DNA of 64,000 nucleotides from Leptoclinus maculatus (taxonomy: Eukaryota > Chordata > Actinopteri > Perciformes > Stichaeidae), in assembly GCA_032191485.1 (NCBI GenBank), contig JAVDOI010000009.1, positions 24,870,343 to 24,934,342 of the forward strand. The letters run 5' to 3'. The translations under genes were made by a program, and so were the position numbers. Positions 34,201 through 47,900 of the stretch are shown piece by piece (the first letter of the stretch is position 1; each line of letters starts with the position of its first letter). Under the pieces are notes generated by a model. The model worked only from the letters and a program-made list of their open reading frames with translations, was not told where the DNA came from and did not search any database.

Positions 34201-37200
34201 CTCTGCTTCTACGGAGTGCCGACGCAGACGGATGAAGCCACGTTTAAATTTACCGTCTCGACAGATGAGGTAAGTACAAACGGCAACGTTTAAAAGACTT
34301 TACCGCAGGAGGCGCTGCATGTGGAGGATGGGAGCATTTCAAGAAAAGTCTTTCTGGATGGTCGGACCGAAAACGGCACAAAACAAAATGCAGAGGTGTA
34401 ATATTAAAATAATGAAAGCAGAACAACTAGTTTCCCAACACTAGACAACTAGACGCTACAGGTGAAGAGGGTAAAATAAACTAATAGATATCACCATTCA
34501 ACGTCTGCAGTTCATTACTTACATTAAGGCAATCTTTTTTTTTTATATTACAAGTTTTCCAGAACTGAAATATGAACATTGGCTAAAGCGAGGTTAAAAA
34601 AAATCTTGTTTTATGATGTTGACACGTCAGACTCAAAGGTTTCTACAGAACGAACTTTAGATATCTATTTGAATCACTCCATAAATCAGAAAATACTGTC
34701 GACAACCATTAAAAAAATCTGGATCAGAGTCTGAGAAAAAAAGCCTTTGAGCCCGAACGGCCCCCCACCGGGGAATGAGTGGGTCGATCAGAACCGAACC
34801 AGAACCGAAGAAATACATTTTCGGTAACAAATACACTGAATATTCAACCATGCAGCATACCGTTTTAACGAACAACTTCTCATAAACACAAGCATGTGTA
34901 ACACTTTACACACTCAAAAAACAATAAAACACGATCTGCAATACTCTTTCTAGCCTTCTACGATATTTCGTCACTTTTTCGCGTTCATTTTCACAAAGTA
35001 CAAAGCAAAAAACGTTCACCGGCAGCCGGTCTTTTGTCTCCCAGCCTAAAGCTACATAGCTAGCAGCATTAGCATTAGCATTAACACTTTTGGTGAATTT
35101 AGGAGAAACGCCTAAATGTTTATTTTGGATGTTTTCTTTCCACTAGTCTGAAAGGAGACTAGTTTTTTTTTAACATGAGAAACGATGTTTTTGCCTCTAG
35201 TGTCCCTTCATATTTATTTATATCGACCAACATCTGTCTCCATCATTATACAGATGCTGCACATATCTGGCAAACATTTCCACTCACCATACTTGCAGCT
35301 CATGTTCCAGCGACCCGGTCGAGTTCTTCGCTGGGAACCAAAGCGTTTCACAGACAAACTGTCGAGCATCGAAAACGCCTGATGCTGTGGCGGTGTTTAT
35401 CATTATGGCCCAGCTAGCGTTGAATATTTGGACTCGATTAAAACGTGGAGTGGAGTTCAAATGCTTTATTCATTATTTCAATAAAATGCAAATAAGATGG
35501 GAAAAAAAAGGAAGGTTTATATTAATTGTCTATGTCCTGTGACTTTCAGGCAGATTTCAATGGGTCTTGCACAGAGCAAGAGTTCACCTGCAAACGTTCT
35601 ATCTCGTTTCCGGAGGGCGTGGAGAAGTGCGTCACGCTGAAAGGATCGTTTGACGGGAATCGTGTTGGCGACGTGTCGTTCAGGGAGACGGGACGCATCT
35701 GTCTCTCCGGTGAGTCCTGTGCTGCTGGGAGAACTTCTTCAAACATTCACCTCATCAAAGACGTGTTGATGAAATGTGTTTGACTCGAGCACATTTCCTT
35801 TGCACAAATAAACAGCATGGACTTCATCAACAGGAAGTGCTGGAAGAAGTATTCAGATCCTTTATGGAAGTAAAAGTACTAATACCGCATTTTGAAAATA
35901 CTTAGTAGTAGAAGTCCTGCATTCAAAACCTTACTTCAGTAGAAGTATGTATCAGCAAAATGTACTTAAAGTAAAAGTACTCACTGTGCAGTAAAATGTT
36001 CCCTGTCAGTGTTTTACTATTATTTATGTTTCTGGATTAATATCACTGCTGCATTAATGTGTATGTTGTATTTTATCTCCTTATATCCTGTTGTCTAGTT
36101 TAATCTTCATCAATGCATCATATTCTATAAGATCATCATATGTTTGTAGCGTATCTCTAGAAAGAACAACAGTCCTGTTTTCAGTTTTGTGACGATGCAT
36201 CTTCCAGCTGATCCAAGAGTCTTTTTAAAGAGTTTATTTATCTGAAGATTTAGGAGGATTTTATCAACACATAAAGGAACATTTCATCCTTCAGTTTATC
36301 ACAAACATTCAACATCAACACATCTGGAGATACGAGGTTTTCACTGGACAGGAAGGAATTTGCATTTTCCAGCTGATCCGAGAGGCTTTTGAAATAGTTT
36401 TTTGTAGCTTATACCAGCTAATCTTTCCTGATTTCCTGCAGTCCTGTCGCCAAAAAGCGTGAAGCTCAGCTGCCAAAATCTGAAAGTCTCAGTCAGCTGG
36501 GAGTACAGCGAACAGAAACCTGAAACCAGCTTCAGGGTGCACGTCGGAGGATCTGCTGGGTGAGACTCTCAACTCTTCTTTCTTTGATAATTCTTGACTT
36601 AGTTTGATTCATAGCTAAATGTAATTTAAGTTTTGCACTTTAAAAAAAAATAGTGGTTCAAATTATTGACGTACATACGAAATATTGTGAACTATGTGTG
36701 TCAGTGGTTCATCTGATATGATTTAAAACTGCATTTATGTTAAAACTGTTCAGCAATACATGAACCTATTTAGTGCTGAAATTCCATAGATGCAAATTAT
36801 AATACTGGATTTATGAAGTCAATTAGTGGATGTGGCGATGGCGCAGCAGAAGGAAACATTTGACCTCATTCACCAAATATTCTCAAGGAGAAATGTCTTC
36901 TTAAAATCCACTTACGCAGTTTTCACGAAGCTTCTGACATCCACCAATGTTTTCAGCAAGAATCAAACGCAGATTCAAATCATATTTTCATTACCTTAGA
37001 ATGAGCCCTTTATATTTACATAAACGGTCCTCTTCACGGAGCCATGTTTAGTCATTTACTAAGTAAAATGATCAACCTCCTTCGGCATCGTGTAAACGTG
37101 GGGGGGGACGAGCTTGTTCCGTGTTTCCGAATGCTGTTCTTTGACGTGTGACGATCTGATTCAGTGAAATGACGGATTGTGATTCTCATATTTAAGGCAT

Positions 37201-39362
37201 CTCGTGAGCGACACCACAGAGCATCAGTACGATCTGAGCCACTTCGTCTGGGCTTCTGAAGAGCGCCACTTGGAATTCCATTATGTCACCGTGACGGCCA
37301 AAGAGGGAGGCCACCAGTCTGAGTCGATACAATCGAGAACATTCTCCTTTAACCCTTTAAGAACGGCTGACATATATTGTAAGAAACATGTAGTTTAAAA
37401 AGTGTGTTTATTTCCCTGCAAATCAGAGGGAAGCCTCGAGGGTGTGGTTCAAGTTGGAGAAGAAGAGTTCTAAATGGAAATAAAACTTGACTTTCTCTTC
37501 TCAGGTAAATTAGATTTCCCTCCCGTGGATCTGATTGAGAACGAATCGGGGGCCACAGTGAGTGTCATGAATCCCCTCCTCTTGTACAGAGAGCTGAAGC
37601 AAGCTGTCGAGTCGGATTCTGCCACCTTTACATTCACTGTCTCTTCAAAGGATGTGAGTACGATAACGTTTAATTACTGTATTTGAAAGGATGGGTGGGA
37701 GACTCGGATCTGATGGAACCAGTTTTTGTTTAATTAGAACGAGGGATTTGTGAAAAGAGATTCCTTCACCCCAAAACAATAGATTTCAAATTCTTTATTC
37801 ACTATGCTAATAATATGCAAATAAGATGTAAAAGATGTTAATCAGCTACGTTGTGTGACTTTCAGGGCGAGTTTGAAGGCGCTTGCAGAGCTCGAGAGAA
37901 AAACTGCACAGTTAATATCTCGTTCCCTGAGGGCGCGGAGAAGTGCGTAAAAATGCTGAAGGGAAGGTTGGTCGAAGATGGCGTAGGCCGCTCTGTGGAG
38001 TTCAGAGAGACGGGCCCCATCTGTGCCAGTAAATCAACTGGTAAGTCTGAACTGGGAAGACTTCTTCAAAAATGTACTGCATCAAAAAGAAAAGTGTCTA
38101 TACGCGGTCACATGAAATACAAAATAAATCAAGCATGTTGACTTAATAAACAACATGGCTACTGTTATCAACAGGAAGTATTCAGATCCATTACTCAAGT
38201 AAAAGTACTAATACCACACTGTGATAAATACTCCACTACAAGTAAAAGTCCTGCATTCAACACCTTACTTCAGTAGAAGTATGTCAGTATTATCAGCAAA
38301 ATGTACTTAAAGTACTTGAAGTAAAAGTACTCACTGTGCAGTAAAATGTACCCCATTGGTGTTTTACTATAATATGATTATCAACACATAAAGGAACATT
38401 TCATCCTTCAGTTCATCACAAACATTCAACATCAACACATCTGGAGATACGAGGTTTTCACTGGACGGGAAGGAATTTGTACTTGAAATAGAGGCACACC
38501 TGTTCGATCTGACGCATTGAACCTCGTATTAAGTTCAGATAATCTTAGACTGTGGAGTTTGTGCCTCATCTCTTATATTAGAAGTATATTCAGAGGAATC
38601 ACTAAAAACAAATCCAAAGTACAGATCTCCTGACTTGAAATATAGTGAACCTATCCTTCAAAATAAAAGCGCTCCAGCACCTGCGCTAAATCCCCCCAAA
38701 GAAAATCCAATCGTTGATCGAACTAAATCACTAAATCAAATATTTGTTGTGGGTTGCAGAGGTCGACGTGCTACTGCTTATTATACTGCTGTTCGTCTTC
38801 GTCATCGCACTCATTGGGATAATAATCACCATCTGTAAAGTAAAAGCCTGGACACTGAAGGGGCCACCAAAGGTGCCACCAAAGCCTCCGGTAAGGTGTC
38901 AAATTGGAACAAAAATATATGTATATTGGTAATGACGTTGCTTTAGTTGTTTTTAAAACCTTTGTCTATCCATGTCTTCTGGTTGCGTAGACCTCACTGG
39001 TGTTCCCCCCTAAGGAGGGGGATCAGGGGTATGCTCATGTGTCCCATACAGACATCAGCCCTGTTACACCGATTGACAACGACCCTAACAACCCTTCGGT
39101 CAGCTCCGGGGAGGAGGAAGACCTCCAGGACAGCAGCGTCGATTACAAGGGTAGATTACTCGCCAGGCCGTACGCGGAGGGAGGACTTTCAGAGGGATAC
39201 GGGATTGACGAGGACTCTGTGGACGACTCTGAGAAAACTGAGATTGTTTCGATGGATTTGGAGGAGGAGGTGGTGGTGGAGGTGTCGGGCTACGACCGCC
39301 AACATATTCTCCAGGTGGACATGGGCGATGGAGAAATGGTCACGGGTTACAACGAGAGGTAA
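31220..39362 (+). CDS. ifngr1: Interferon-gamma receptor 1 (class II cytokine receptor) with extra D2 domain
   Basis: Nine exons: 31220-31277, 34130-34269, 35550-35709, 36442-36559, 37197-37378, 37505-37653, 37866-38040, 38760-38890 and 38991-39362. They join in phase for 494 residues. Exon 1 is a signal peptide. Exons 4-5 are the D1 fibronectin-III domain (SWEYSEQKPETSFRVHV). Exons 6-7 are D2 (KLDFPPVDL, four cysteines). Exon 8 is the membrane helix (about 332-353). Exon 9 is the cytoplasmic tail, whose end GYDRQHILQVDMGD matches the IFNGR1 STAT1 docking motif YDKPH, with the tyrosine at 472. A Pro/Lys-rich GPPKVPPKPP follows the membrane as a possible JAK1-binding box. Odd feature: exons 2-3 encode a second D2-like module (EFDFPPVDL, four cysteines) before D1. 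The canonical receptor is signal-D1-D2. Skipping exons 2-3 keeps frame and would give 394 residues. Confidence 0.9.
32020..32440. repeat. AT-rich foldback (MITE-like) element in ifngr1 intron 1
   Basis: 'attatgcattataatgtgat' (near 32273) is reversed and complemented near 32350 ('aatcacattgtaatgcatta'), with longer diverged arms either side built of cattataat/attataatg words. It is palindromic at about 200-base scale, with no coding content. Confidence 0.7.
35840..36120 (+). repeat. Family A copy in ifngr1 intron 3
   Basis: 'gaagaagtattcagatcctt', 'aagtaaaagtactaatac' and 'ctgctgcattaatgtgtatg' in family order. A second copy lies at the same relative place after exon 7 (38172-38360). Confidence 0.85.
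38172..38360 (+). repeat. Family A copy in ifngr1 intron 7
   Basis: It is colinear with the copy at 35840 and about 130 bases downstream of the paralogous exon end. Confidence 0.85.
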
Positions 39363-41361
39363 ACCAACTGACGAGAGGACTTGATTTGGGATTAAAGTTT
39401 GTTTTATTGATGGTTCTAACTCACTCAGGACGGTCACATGTTCGGGGCCGACTACGCACTCTAGAGCCCGAACAAGTGCACTCAGGGAGGTTCTGCCTTT
39501 GCTCAAGAGACACCTCGGAGACATTCGGACCTTCTTCTTTCTTACTACACTGATACAAATGCACTGACCTTTTAAGGATATCGTTGGTTTGCTTTGTGAA
39601 CTGTTTTTGGAGGGAGAAAAGCCTGACGCTTCTCTACGAAATCAAAGAGCTGCAACACAGAGGATTAAAAAAAGCAAAGAGGATACAGACTCAAAGCAGT
39701 GATCTTTCATCCGGCTGAGCATCTCTTACCTTTAGCCAGTCTCGGCTCCTGTGACATTCAAAAACACAACCGGGAGATTTTCATCTCAGGAAAAACAAGT
39801 TTCACAAGAAGAACCGACCACACGTCGTAGAAGTATCGGTGGTTGTATGTGTAGCTGCCGGTCATGAAGGGAAACGGCTCCAGGCTTTTTTAAAAATGGG
39901 ACAGTTCAACCAAACGACACACCAAATAAAAAAAGCATTTTCTCACCAGCATCAAGTGGTATTTAATCATGCAGACAGTTTACGTGTAGTCTTAAGATTT
40001 CTGCTGCTCTTTTTATCATTTCACAGGGACTATTTCTTCTGTAGAAAGTAGTTCTGGTGGAAACTATTTAGAAAATGTTGTTCTGGCATTTGGGTCAAAG
40101 ACAATTTAATAATAAATAAACTGAGCTCTTTGTACACTGTGGACTTTCCACCCATGACAGATTGTTGGGTGTCATGAATAGCTTTCAGCCTTGCCAACAG
40201 TGCCACACCTAATCAGTGTGTGTCCATCTGCTGCTGCTGGGAGACCTGCAGAACTGGCTCCGTTGGTGGCGAGTGGGAGTGTTTCTATTGTGTATGCATC
40301 GAGAGCGTTGTGTTTGTTTGTGACTTCAGGGTCTTTTTATACAGTTGCTGTAAATAGATTCAAACAATAATTAGTTTGAGGGTTAAACACCGAACATTTT
40401 TAACCAGAATGTTCTTAATGTCTCTACTTCTCATGAGGCTCGTTGGCGTGAGGTGGAATAACGTCCACGTGTTGCTTTGACAGGTTTTCTGATCTGGTGT
40501 CAGACCGATCTCTAAATAAATAGCAGTGTGACACGTGATGGGGGGGGGGGGGGGGGGAAGAAGTCTGGTTTAATTACATCAACATCATACTCACAGAACG
40601 TTTGCATTTAATGTTTTTAATAAAGAGACATAAACAATATTGCTATTTTCTTTTGTGAAGTCTTAACAAGGGTTGAGTATCGATAGAAATCTTTTGATAT
40701 GATGGCGGACTTTTGGCACAAACACCAGAATGATTCTTTGAGGAATAGAAAAATCTTTATTTAAATGTTCTCACTTTTGGAAATAGGTTTTCTGACAGAG
40801 AGCTGGATGAGAAGACTGATACCACTCTTATAAATATGAAACTATGTCAGCAGCCAACTCATTCTAGCACACAGACAGAGAAACAGACATCCATAAAGCT
40901 CAGTTATTAACAGGTTATATTTTATGAAGGCGGTGTCAGACTGTGCCTTGTTTCTTTAAGAGCCACCGAAACCCCCCCACCCATTAACATGGCGGTTTAT
41001 TGTTTTACACTTCTGCTTTTAATAAACAAGATATATGGCATTACTAGTGAGCTTTAGAGGAGCTAAGGATGCTAACTGCTAACGTACAGACATGAGTGGT
41101 ATCATCAGCCAGCCTTTAGTATTCCTGGATTTCAACGAGAGATGTTCCGATGCCTTTTTTTTAAATTTACAATACCGATCCAGATGCCTGAGCAAAACCA
41201 GTGTGTCTGTATATATTTAAACATCTGATGATTTGAGGAAACTCTAGGGTCTCGGCACCCCGTCCCTCCTCTTGTTTGTGGCTCGTTTTGTCAGCTCCGC
41301 TCATGTGAAGCGCCGCGTGTCCACCGGCGGTCTGCGCGGGCAGAGTGTCGGCAGTTCGTAA
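39363..41361. other. 3' UTRs of convergent ifngr1 and ltv1
   Basis: On the plus strand AATAAA occurs at 40111-40120 and again near 40619, as candidate ifngr1 polyadenylation signals. On the minus strand TTTATT at about 40757 and 40996 gives AATAAA for ltv1. A poly-G run lies at 40541-40557. The two stop codons are 2 kb apart, so the mature 3' ends may approach or overlap. No further gene is seen. Confidence 0.6.
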
Positions 41362-44300
41362 CTAAAGCTTCAGGCCTTGAACGTTCGTTCTCAGGTTCAC
41401 CATCTGCTTCTCCTGTCGGACTTTTTCTTCCATGAACGCCATCTTGTTGGCTTTCTTCTCCACTCTCCGCTCCTGGTCAACACACAGAGGTTAGAATTTA
41501 AAAACAGATTTTCATGACGTCGTGTCCTCCGTGGTTGGCATCGTGTAGCTTTTCTTATCGTGAAAAAGATTAACTGCAATACTGATGACGCCACTTCTTG
41601 TCTGTGTCTCAGCTTCTTACTGAAGACAAAATGTTTCATATAAAAAAAAGGTCCAGTAATTTCCTTAAACAGCTCGTCACTTTGTAAACAAACAGGATGA
41701 ATTAGAGCATTTGTTGGGGACTATTTTCAGCGGCGGATTAATCCACATTTGGTGCTCTAGTGAGTATTTGTGGCAGCAGGACGGTGTGTGTGTGTGTGTG
41801 TGTGTGAGATTGAGTCAAAATAAACTCCAGTGTGTGACTGTATCTAAGAAGTGAACGTAGTCGTCGTGGACTGATGTTTTGAAGCCTCGAGTTTGGTGAC
41901 TATATTTGGAATGTGGAGGAGTGACATAGAGACGCCGTATACGGCTCTGGTAGAGACCTGTCAATCACAGTAAGCCCCGCCCTAAAGCATACTCTACTGT
42001 ATGGTCTGTTTGACTCTAAATGGACCATAACTCACTAAATGAACATCATGCTGTATTGAAGAAGACTTGAAACTAGAGATTGAGACCATAAACTCATGTT
42101 TACAATGTTTACTGAGGTAATAAATCAAGAGAGAAGTAGAGTCATTTTCTCATAGACTTCTATACAACCAGAGGAGTCGCCCCCTGCTGGTCAGTAGAGA
42201 GAATACAGCTTTAACACATGAAGCTTTGGCTTCACTTTTCAGAACCGGAGGTTGCCTCCTGGTTTGTAATAGTTTTTGGACACAGAGGAAGAAGAGATAT
42301 CAGGCTTTGATACACACAGAGACAGATCAATGTTGAGCGATGAGAAGGATTATCGGAGGAGTAACATTTTGGTAATATCCTCTGTATATCCTTTTTTTTT
42401 TCTTCTCTTCCTCACCTTGCGTTCTTCCTTGATGGCTTGTTTCCTCGCCTTCCTCTCCTCTGTGCTCTCCTCCTTGTCGCGGGGCTGCGTGGAGACGCGC
42501 GGCAGGTCCGAGTCGTTGATCATCGTCATGCGCTCCACCTGCTTGGCGGTGAGGCCTTTGGCAGGAAGGACGTCCAGAGGGATGCCCGTCTTATGGGACA
42601 CACGGATCGGCTTCGTCTGAGGACAGAAGGAAGACAAAGAATGGGGGGTTGCTTCAAGTCTTATTTTTAGTCTACGTGCAAAAATTTGTCTCTCGCTGTT
42701 GACAACTTTTTATAAAATAAGGTGTCATGGTGGGACAGAGTTTCGCCTCTTTATGTCTAATAACAGGTAAAAAGATTACAAAAGAGAGTGTTTCCATACC
42801 TTTGGTGGGTCTTGAATGACTTTGGGTCTGTTATACATGTTGGAATATGTACCTGGAGAAAACAAGAAACATCATGCAGTCAAAATAACAAACAGATACA
42901 ATATCTGCAGAATACAGAAACTATTAACAGTCAGCGTCTCACGCACCTCACCATTAAACACAGCACATAAACTACCTATATTATATATATTATGTCGTTT
43001 CAACACCTGAGAGATACAAGGTTCTCTCTGTACTTATGGAATTATTATATAAAATGTATAACAACCCGAGAAGATCAACACACGCATTAGATTTCACTCT
43101 ACTCGAGAGCATTTACGGGCTGGAATTTATACAACAGCACTTGTGACATTTTAAGATGGCGCTTCACTGCTGCAGGAGTCGACCGTTGGACCAAATGAAC
43201 TTTACTGCACCGACGTGGAGCAGATACGACTTCAACCTTTGGCTCCCAATGAAAACACCGGGGGTATTCTATTAATATTCACAGAGGTCCAGTTTATTAA
43301 CGACATAATATCTAACATGTGATCTGAGTGGGCATGTTTGCTCAAAGGATGTATGCTTTGTCCTGTAGAGGCGCTTCGAGTGTGAGTGAGTGTGTGAGTG
43401 TGTGAGTGAGTGAGTGAGTGAGTGAGTGAGTGTGTGTGAGTGAGTGAGTGAGTGAGTGAGTGAGTGTGTGTGTGTGTGAGAGTGTGTGAGTGTGTGTGAG
43501 TGTGAGTGTGTGAGTGTGAGTGTGAGTGAGACGGTTGAGGACGCATGCACTGGTTCTGTGGGTGTTACTGTTCCGTAAAGGCTAGAACAGAATTCATCGG
43601 TTCTAGGTCCGGGACCACGGTCCTCCTATTAGTGACCTCTAGTTTCGGACATGTGCTTGTTTTCTGTCTCCCAGAGTTGGAGGAATATTGAGGTTTGATT
43701 TTAGCAGGATGGCCCTGTTAGTTGATGAGTCGACTAAGATTTCTTTACATGATTAGTCGGGTTTTTTTACGCTTATTTACAAGAAACTTAGGTTAGATTC
43801 TTTGAGGAGAAGCTCAAAAAAAGAAACTAATCGATTAGTGGACAAAACCGTACGAGATTCTCTTTGGTCGAGGACAGCCCTAGATTTTAATTTCATCTTT
43901 GTACAGTAGCTCGAGGGTGTGTTTAGCTTAGCTTAGCTTAGCACAAACACCGGCAGCAGAGGGAAACTCTGCGTCTAGCTGCATCAACTTTGCCTTCAAA
44001 CTAATACAAAGGTGAAACAGAGAAATGTCCAGTAACCCGACAAACTAACTTCACTGTTTGTTGAACCTTAAAGAGGATGTTTCGCTTCATGATGAAGAGA
44101 GGAACTTAAACTCACTGATGATGGTTTCACAGTCCCACTTCTCTTCTGGAGCCTTGATGATAATCCTTTCCATCTCCTCCTCGTCGTCGCTGTCGTCCTC
44201 GTCGTCTTCATCCTCCTCCTTCAGGACGGGAAGTTCTTTTGGACCCAAGTCATCGGGCCTCAAGTATCTGAACCGCAAACAAGACGCGCGTTGGTCAGCT

Positions 44301-44888
44301 GGCTGATTTAAAACGTCAACACAATTAAAGACTGAATCAAATCAATAATCAATATAAACGCGCTCACTCTTTCTGTTTCTGGATGAAGTAGTCTTTGATC
44401 ACTTCTTCCAGGCGAGCGCTGTCCGGCTGGATGAAGCCCTCCAGCTCAGCGTTGTCCAGAGCGCCGATCTCATCGTCATCAAACTGTTCGTAGAACTGAA
44501 ACAACGGAAATGTTAACAGAACAACTTGAGTACCCGTCAGTGTTTTACTAATATATATATATATACGTTTCCTGATTAATATTACAGCTGCATTAATGTG
44601 CATGTTGTATTTTAACTCCTTTACATCCTGTTGTCTAGTTTAATCAAACGGTATAGTTCAAAGTGAAAGTTCACCTTTTCGAAGCGGTCGTCCAGCAGGG
44701 TGAGCTGCTCGTTCCTCCTCATCACAGACGACGTCATCGAGTACTCCGTGAAGCGACTCTTCGTCTCCTCGTCCATGAACAGAAACTCTGGAGCGCGTCC
44801 TTCCCCGTCGCCCGAAAACCCACCTTCAGAGTCAACGTCTCCTTCCTCGTCTGTGTCCTCCCACTCATCATCATCATCGTCACCTCTG

Positions 44889-44925
<37 letters not shown>

Positions 44926-47900
44926 AAAATCATCAAAGACAGAAAACAACGTTAATCACTTTAAAATAATAAAGAAAATCTGAAGAAAGATGTTTTTATG
45001 TGTCCTTTCTTACTTCGTGTCCACTGGTCCACTCGCTGTGTTTGCTTTGACGATGAAGTCGTCGTCCAGGAGGTTGTCGGGGTCGTCGAAGTCGAAGTCT
45101 TCGTCGAGAGCAGCCACGATGTCGGGGTCCATGTCCAGACGTGGTCCTGAAGCGAAACACACAAACGAGATGCTGACACCCGGAACCTTTAAAGCTGCTT
45201 TAGGCCACTTCACATGTTGGGGACAACAAGCCCCCCCCAGGAAACTGGAAACACGTCCAGTTTAATCACAAAATCGAGCTCAGGTATAGATCTGTATGTG
45301 CACGAAGCAGTTTAGCCTTAGAAGTATCTGATCGCTGCTGATGACACAACTCGGTTTTCAGAAGTGCTGTCCTCGACTAATCGATTGGTTGATTTAATCG
45401 CTAGATCTGTAAAACTGAGTTTCTCCACAAAGAATCGCACGACTTTAAATCTTGTGTTTACCAGAAATGTGCTCATAAGTTTCTTGGAAAGCAGCCATTC
45501 AGCACGAAAAAGTCATAAAAACAACTGACACCAAAACGACCGATTAGTCGACTTAGATGGAGCGGCCGTGATTTATAGATTACAATCTACGCTGAATCAG
45601 GACAAAGCAACTCTGTTTCTTACATCTTCAGTGTAATTAGTTTGGTGAAACACACAACACATCTATATATCAGACAATCTATCTATTTATAATGATGAGT
45701 TTGTTCCCTAAATTATTAATTATTTCACAGTTCCCTCTGAACACCAGCAGAGGTCGATAAAGCTCATAACGTACTTCAAGGGTGATATTGATATTTTCCA
45801 GTGGTTTTGGGGACTAACAACAACAACCATTTTTGAAATCAGTCCAGTTTTGAGCGAGAGCACTACAGACGCTCACAGGATGCAGTGTAATGTTTTTGGG
45901 GGGGCAAGCTTAAACCGCCATTTACGTGCACTAAAAGTTCAGATTGCTCAGATTGTTAGAAGTGTCTGACAACATTATGCAAAGACTCTCGCTCAAGGAG
46001 AAGTCTCCTTCTGAAATCTCGCGAGGTGACGTTGGAGAACAAGAAAGCTCCGTGTTATCGAAAAGATCTTCAATGTCGTGGCTGAATATTTAGAGGATTT
46101 TAACGATGTGGACGACGTCTGACGGCGGTATTTAAATTAAGTTTCAATAAAGTTGTCAGACACTTAAGATAATCTGAGCCTTTTAATGAACGTAGCGTGA
46201 CATTGATGCTCTCGCAGCTCACAACGGACGGTTACAGCGTTAAAGTTTAAAACAGACGTTTCCCTTTAATGCCATTTTAAGCTGATGTTTACCTGAGATA
46301 GGAGCCGCTTTGTTCAGAAGTCCCACCTCCTCTTCGAACTCTGAGGCGAACACCGAGGACGGCAGGTTGATGGTAGTGGCCTGTACCATCTGACAAAAAC
46401 AGGAAACATTTCAGAGTAGATTTCCTTTCATCTTTCGTGCGTTAACTTAACTTTTTGCTTGATGACCTCTAGGATTAACAGTCTGATCAGCTGCATTTCT
46501 GGAAGAAGAAAGCTTTAAATTGCACTATTTTGAGGTCTACTTCGCTAGTAGCAAACTGCTTTCTAACAAAGAGGACCAGAAAAAAAAAAAAATAACAGAC
46601 CCTGACGTCATAATATGAAATGCCAGAACTTTTCTAAAATTTGATTTCTAAGTAAAAGTACATCAAAACCTTTCCAGCTCTGGGAAAGCCATTTTTAAAT
46701 GCCAGAACTTTTCCAGAATTTCCAAGACTGAGGGGTAAATCTGAGTGAACTTACAGGAACGGCGTTGTCACCCTCCTCCGAGTCCTCCGAGTCCTCCTCA
46801 TCCTCATCACGGCGATGAACCGGCCGCCTGTCGCCGTGTGCCGGTGCGTCTGCCACCAGCTCGTTCGTGGGCACCGCCTCCTTCAGGTGCTGCAGGTAGT
46901 TGTAGTCGTCGTCGAAGAAAACGCCAAAGTCCCTTTGCTCCTCGTGCCTCTTCTCCGTGTCCCCCTGAGAAACATCGAAAGACGGAAATGTTGAATAGTT
47001 CAGAACATGTTCCATGAAAAAAAAGTTTCAAGAGTACAACACTCATTGGTTGAACTGCTCTTAACTCACAGGGGCGGCACGTCTCTGTGTTATATTGTAC
47101 AGTCTATTCTTTAAAGGGCCCCAAGTTAAAAGTAGCATGACATTTATTAAAAAAACAACACCGTTAATGTGTACCTTGATGGCGGGCAGGAGGACGTGCT
47201 GTGGGGCTCTCTCATCTGCAGCCAGCGGGTCCCTCTGACTCCTGTGAACGAGGTGAAAGGTCACGGCCTTCTTCTTTTCGATGAACGACTTCTTCTTGCG
47301 ATGAGGCTGGAGGAGACAAACACAGCAGTGAATGGCGGTGATGATAGAACGGTGAAGTCTTTAGTTCGACTCAATCTGGGTAGCGAGGAGGACAACAGCG
47401 TAAACTCCCCTCTCCCTTATTACCCCAAATGAGGTGCCCTTGAGCAAAGAGAGATTCAGTGGGGAGCTGTTGGGAGAAATCCGTCAGTGAGGATTCTGCC
47501 GTTTCATATTCTGATACTGACTGTACCCGACCATGCTGTGCCGAGAGTCATTTTTACACACGACCTCGTTAATCTCGCATGTTAAGAGCCACAGCAGCAT
47601 CCTTCAATTTCATTGGACAGCATGTGTACGAGCCTGTTAGGAGCCAATCAGCTACTTGAAGTAATTAAGCTGTGTATTGGTTTGTTTAGATTTTTTGTTT
47701 TGGTCTGGTGGTTCACTACAGGTAGTTTGTATGTGTGGGATTGGGGATGTTTACGGTGCGTTTGGCTATAACAGGACAGTTTGGTGAGTTTAATCTTGTT
47801 TTTGGGGAGATTACATGAAGTGTATTATATGACTACTTCGAGACGACTGCCTGCATTCATCGTCGCTTGTTTCTGAGTTTGAATGAAGTGTGTTTACACG

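Noticed and set aside
34130..35709. Exons 2-3 of ifngr1 as the remnant of a separate upstream receptor gene
   Set aside because: No second membrane exon, stop or polyadenylation site lies between them and D1, and they splice in phase both ways; an internal duplication is simpler.
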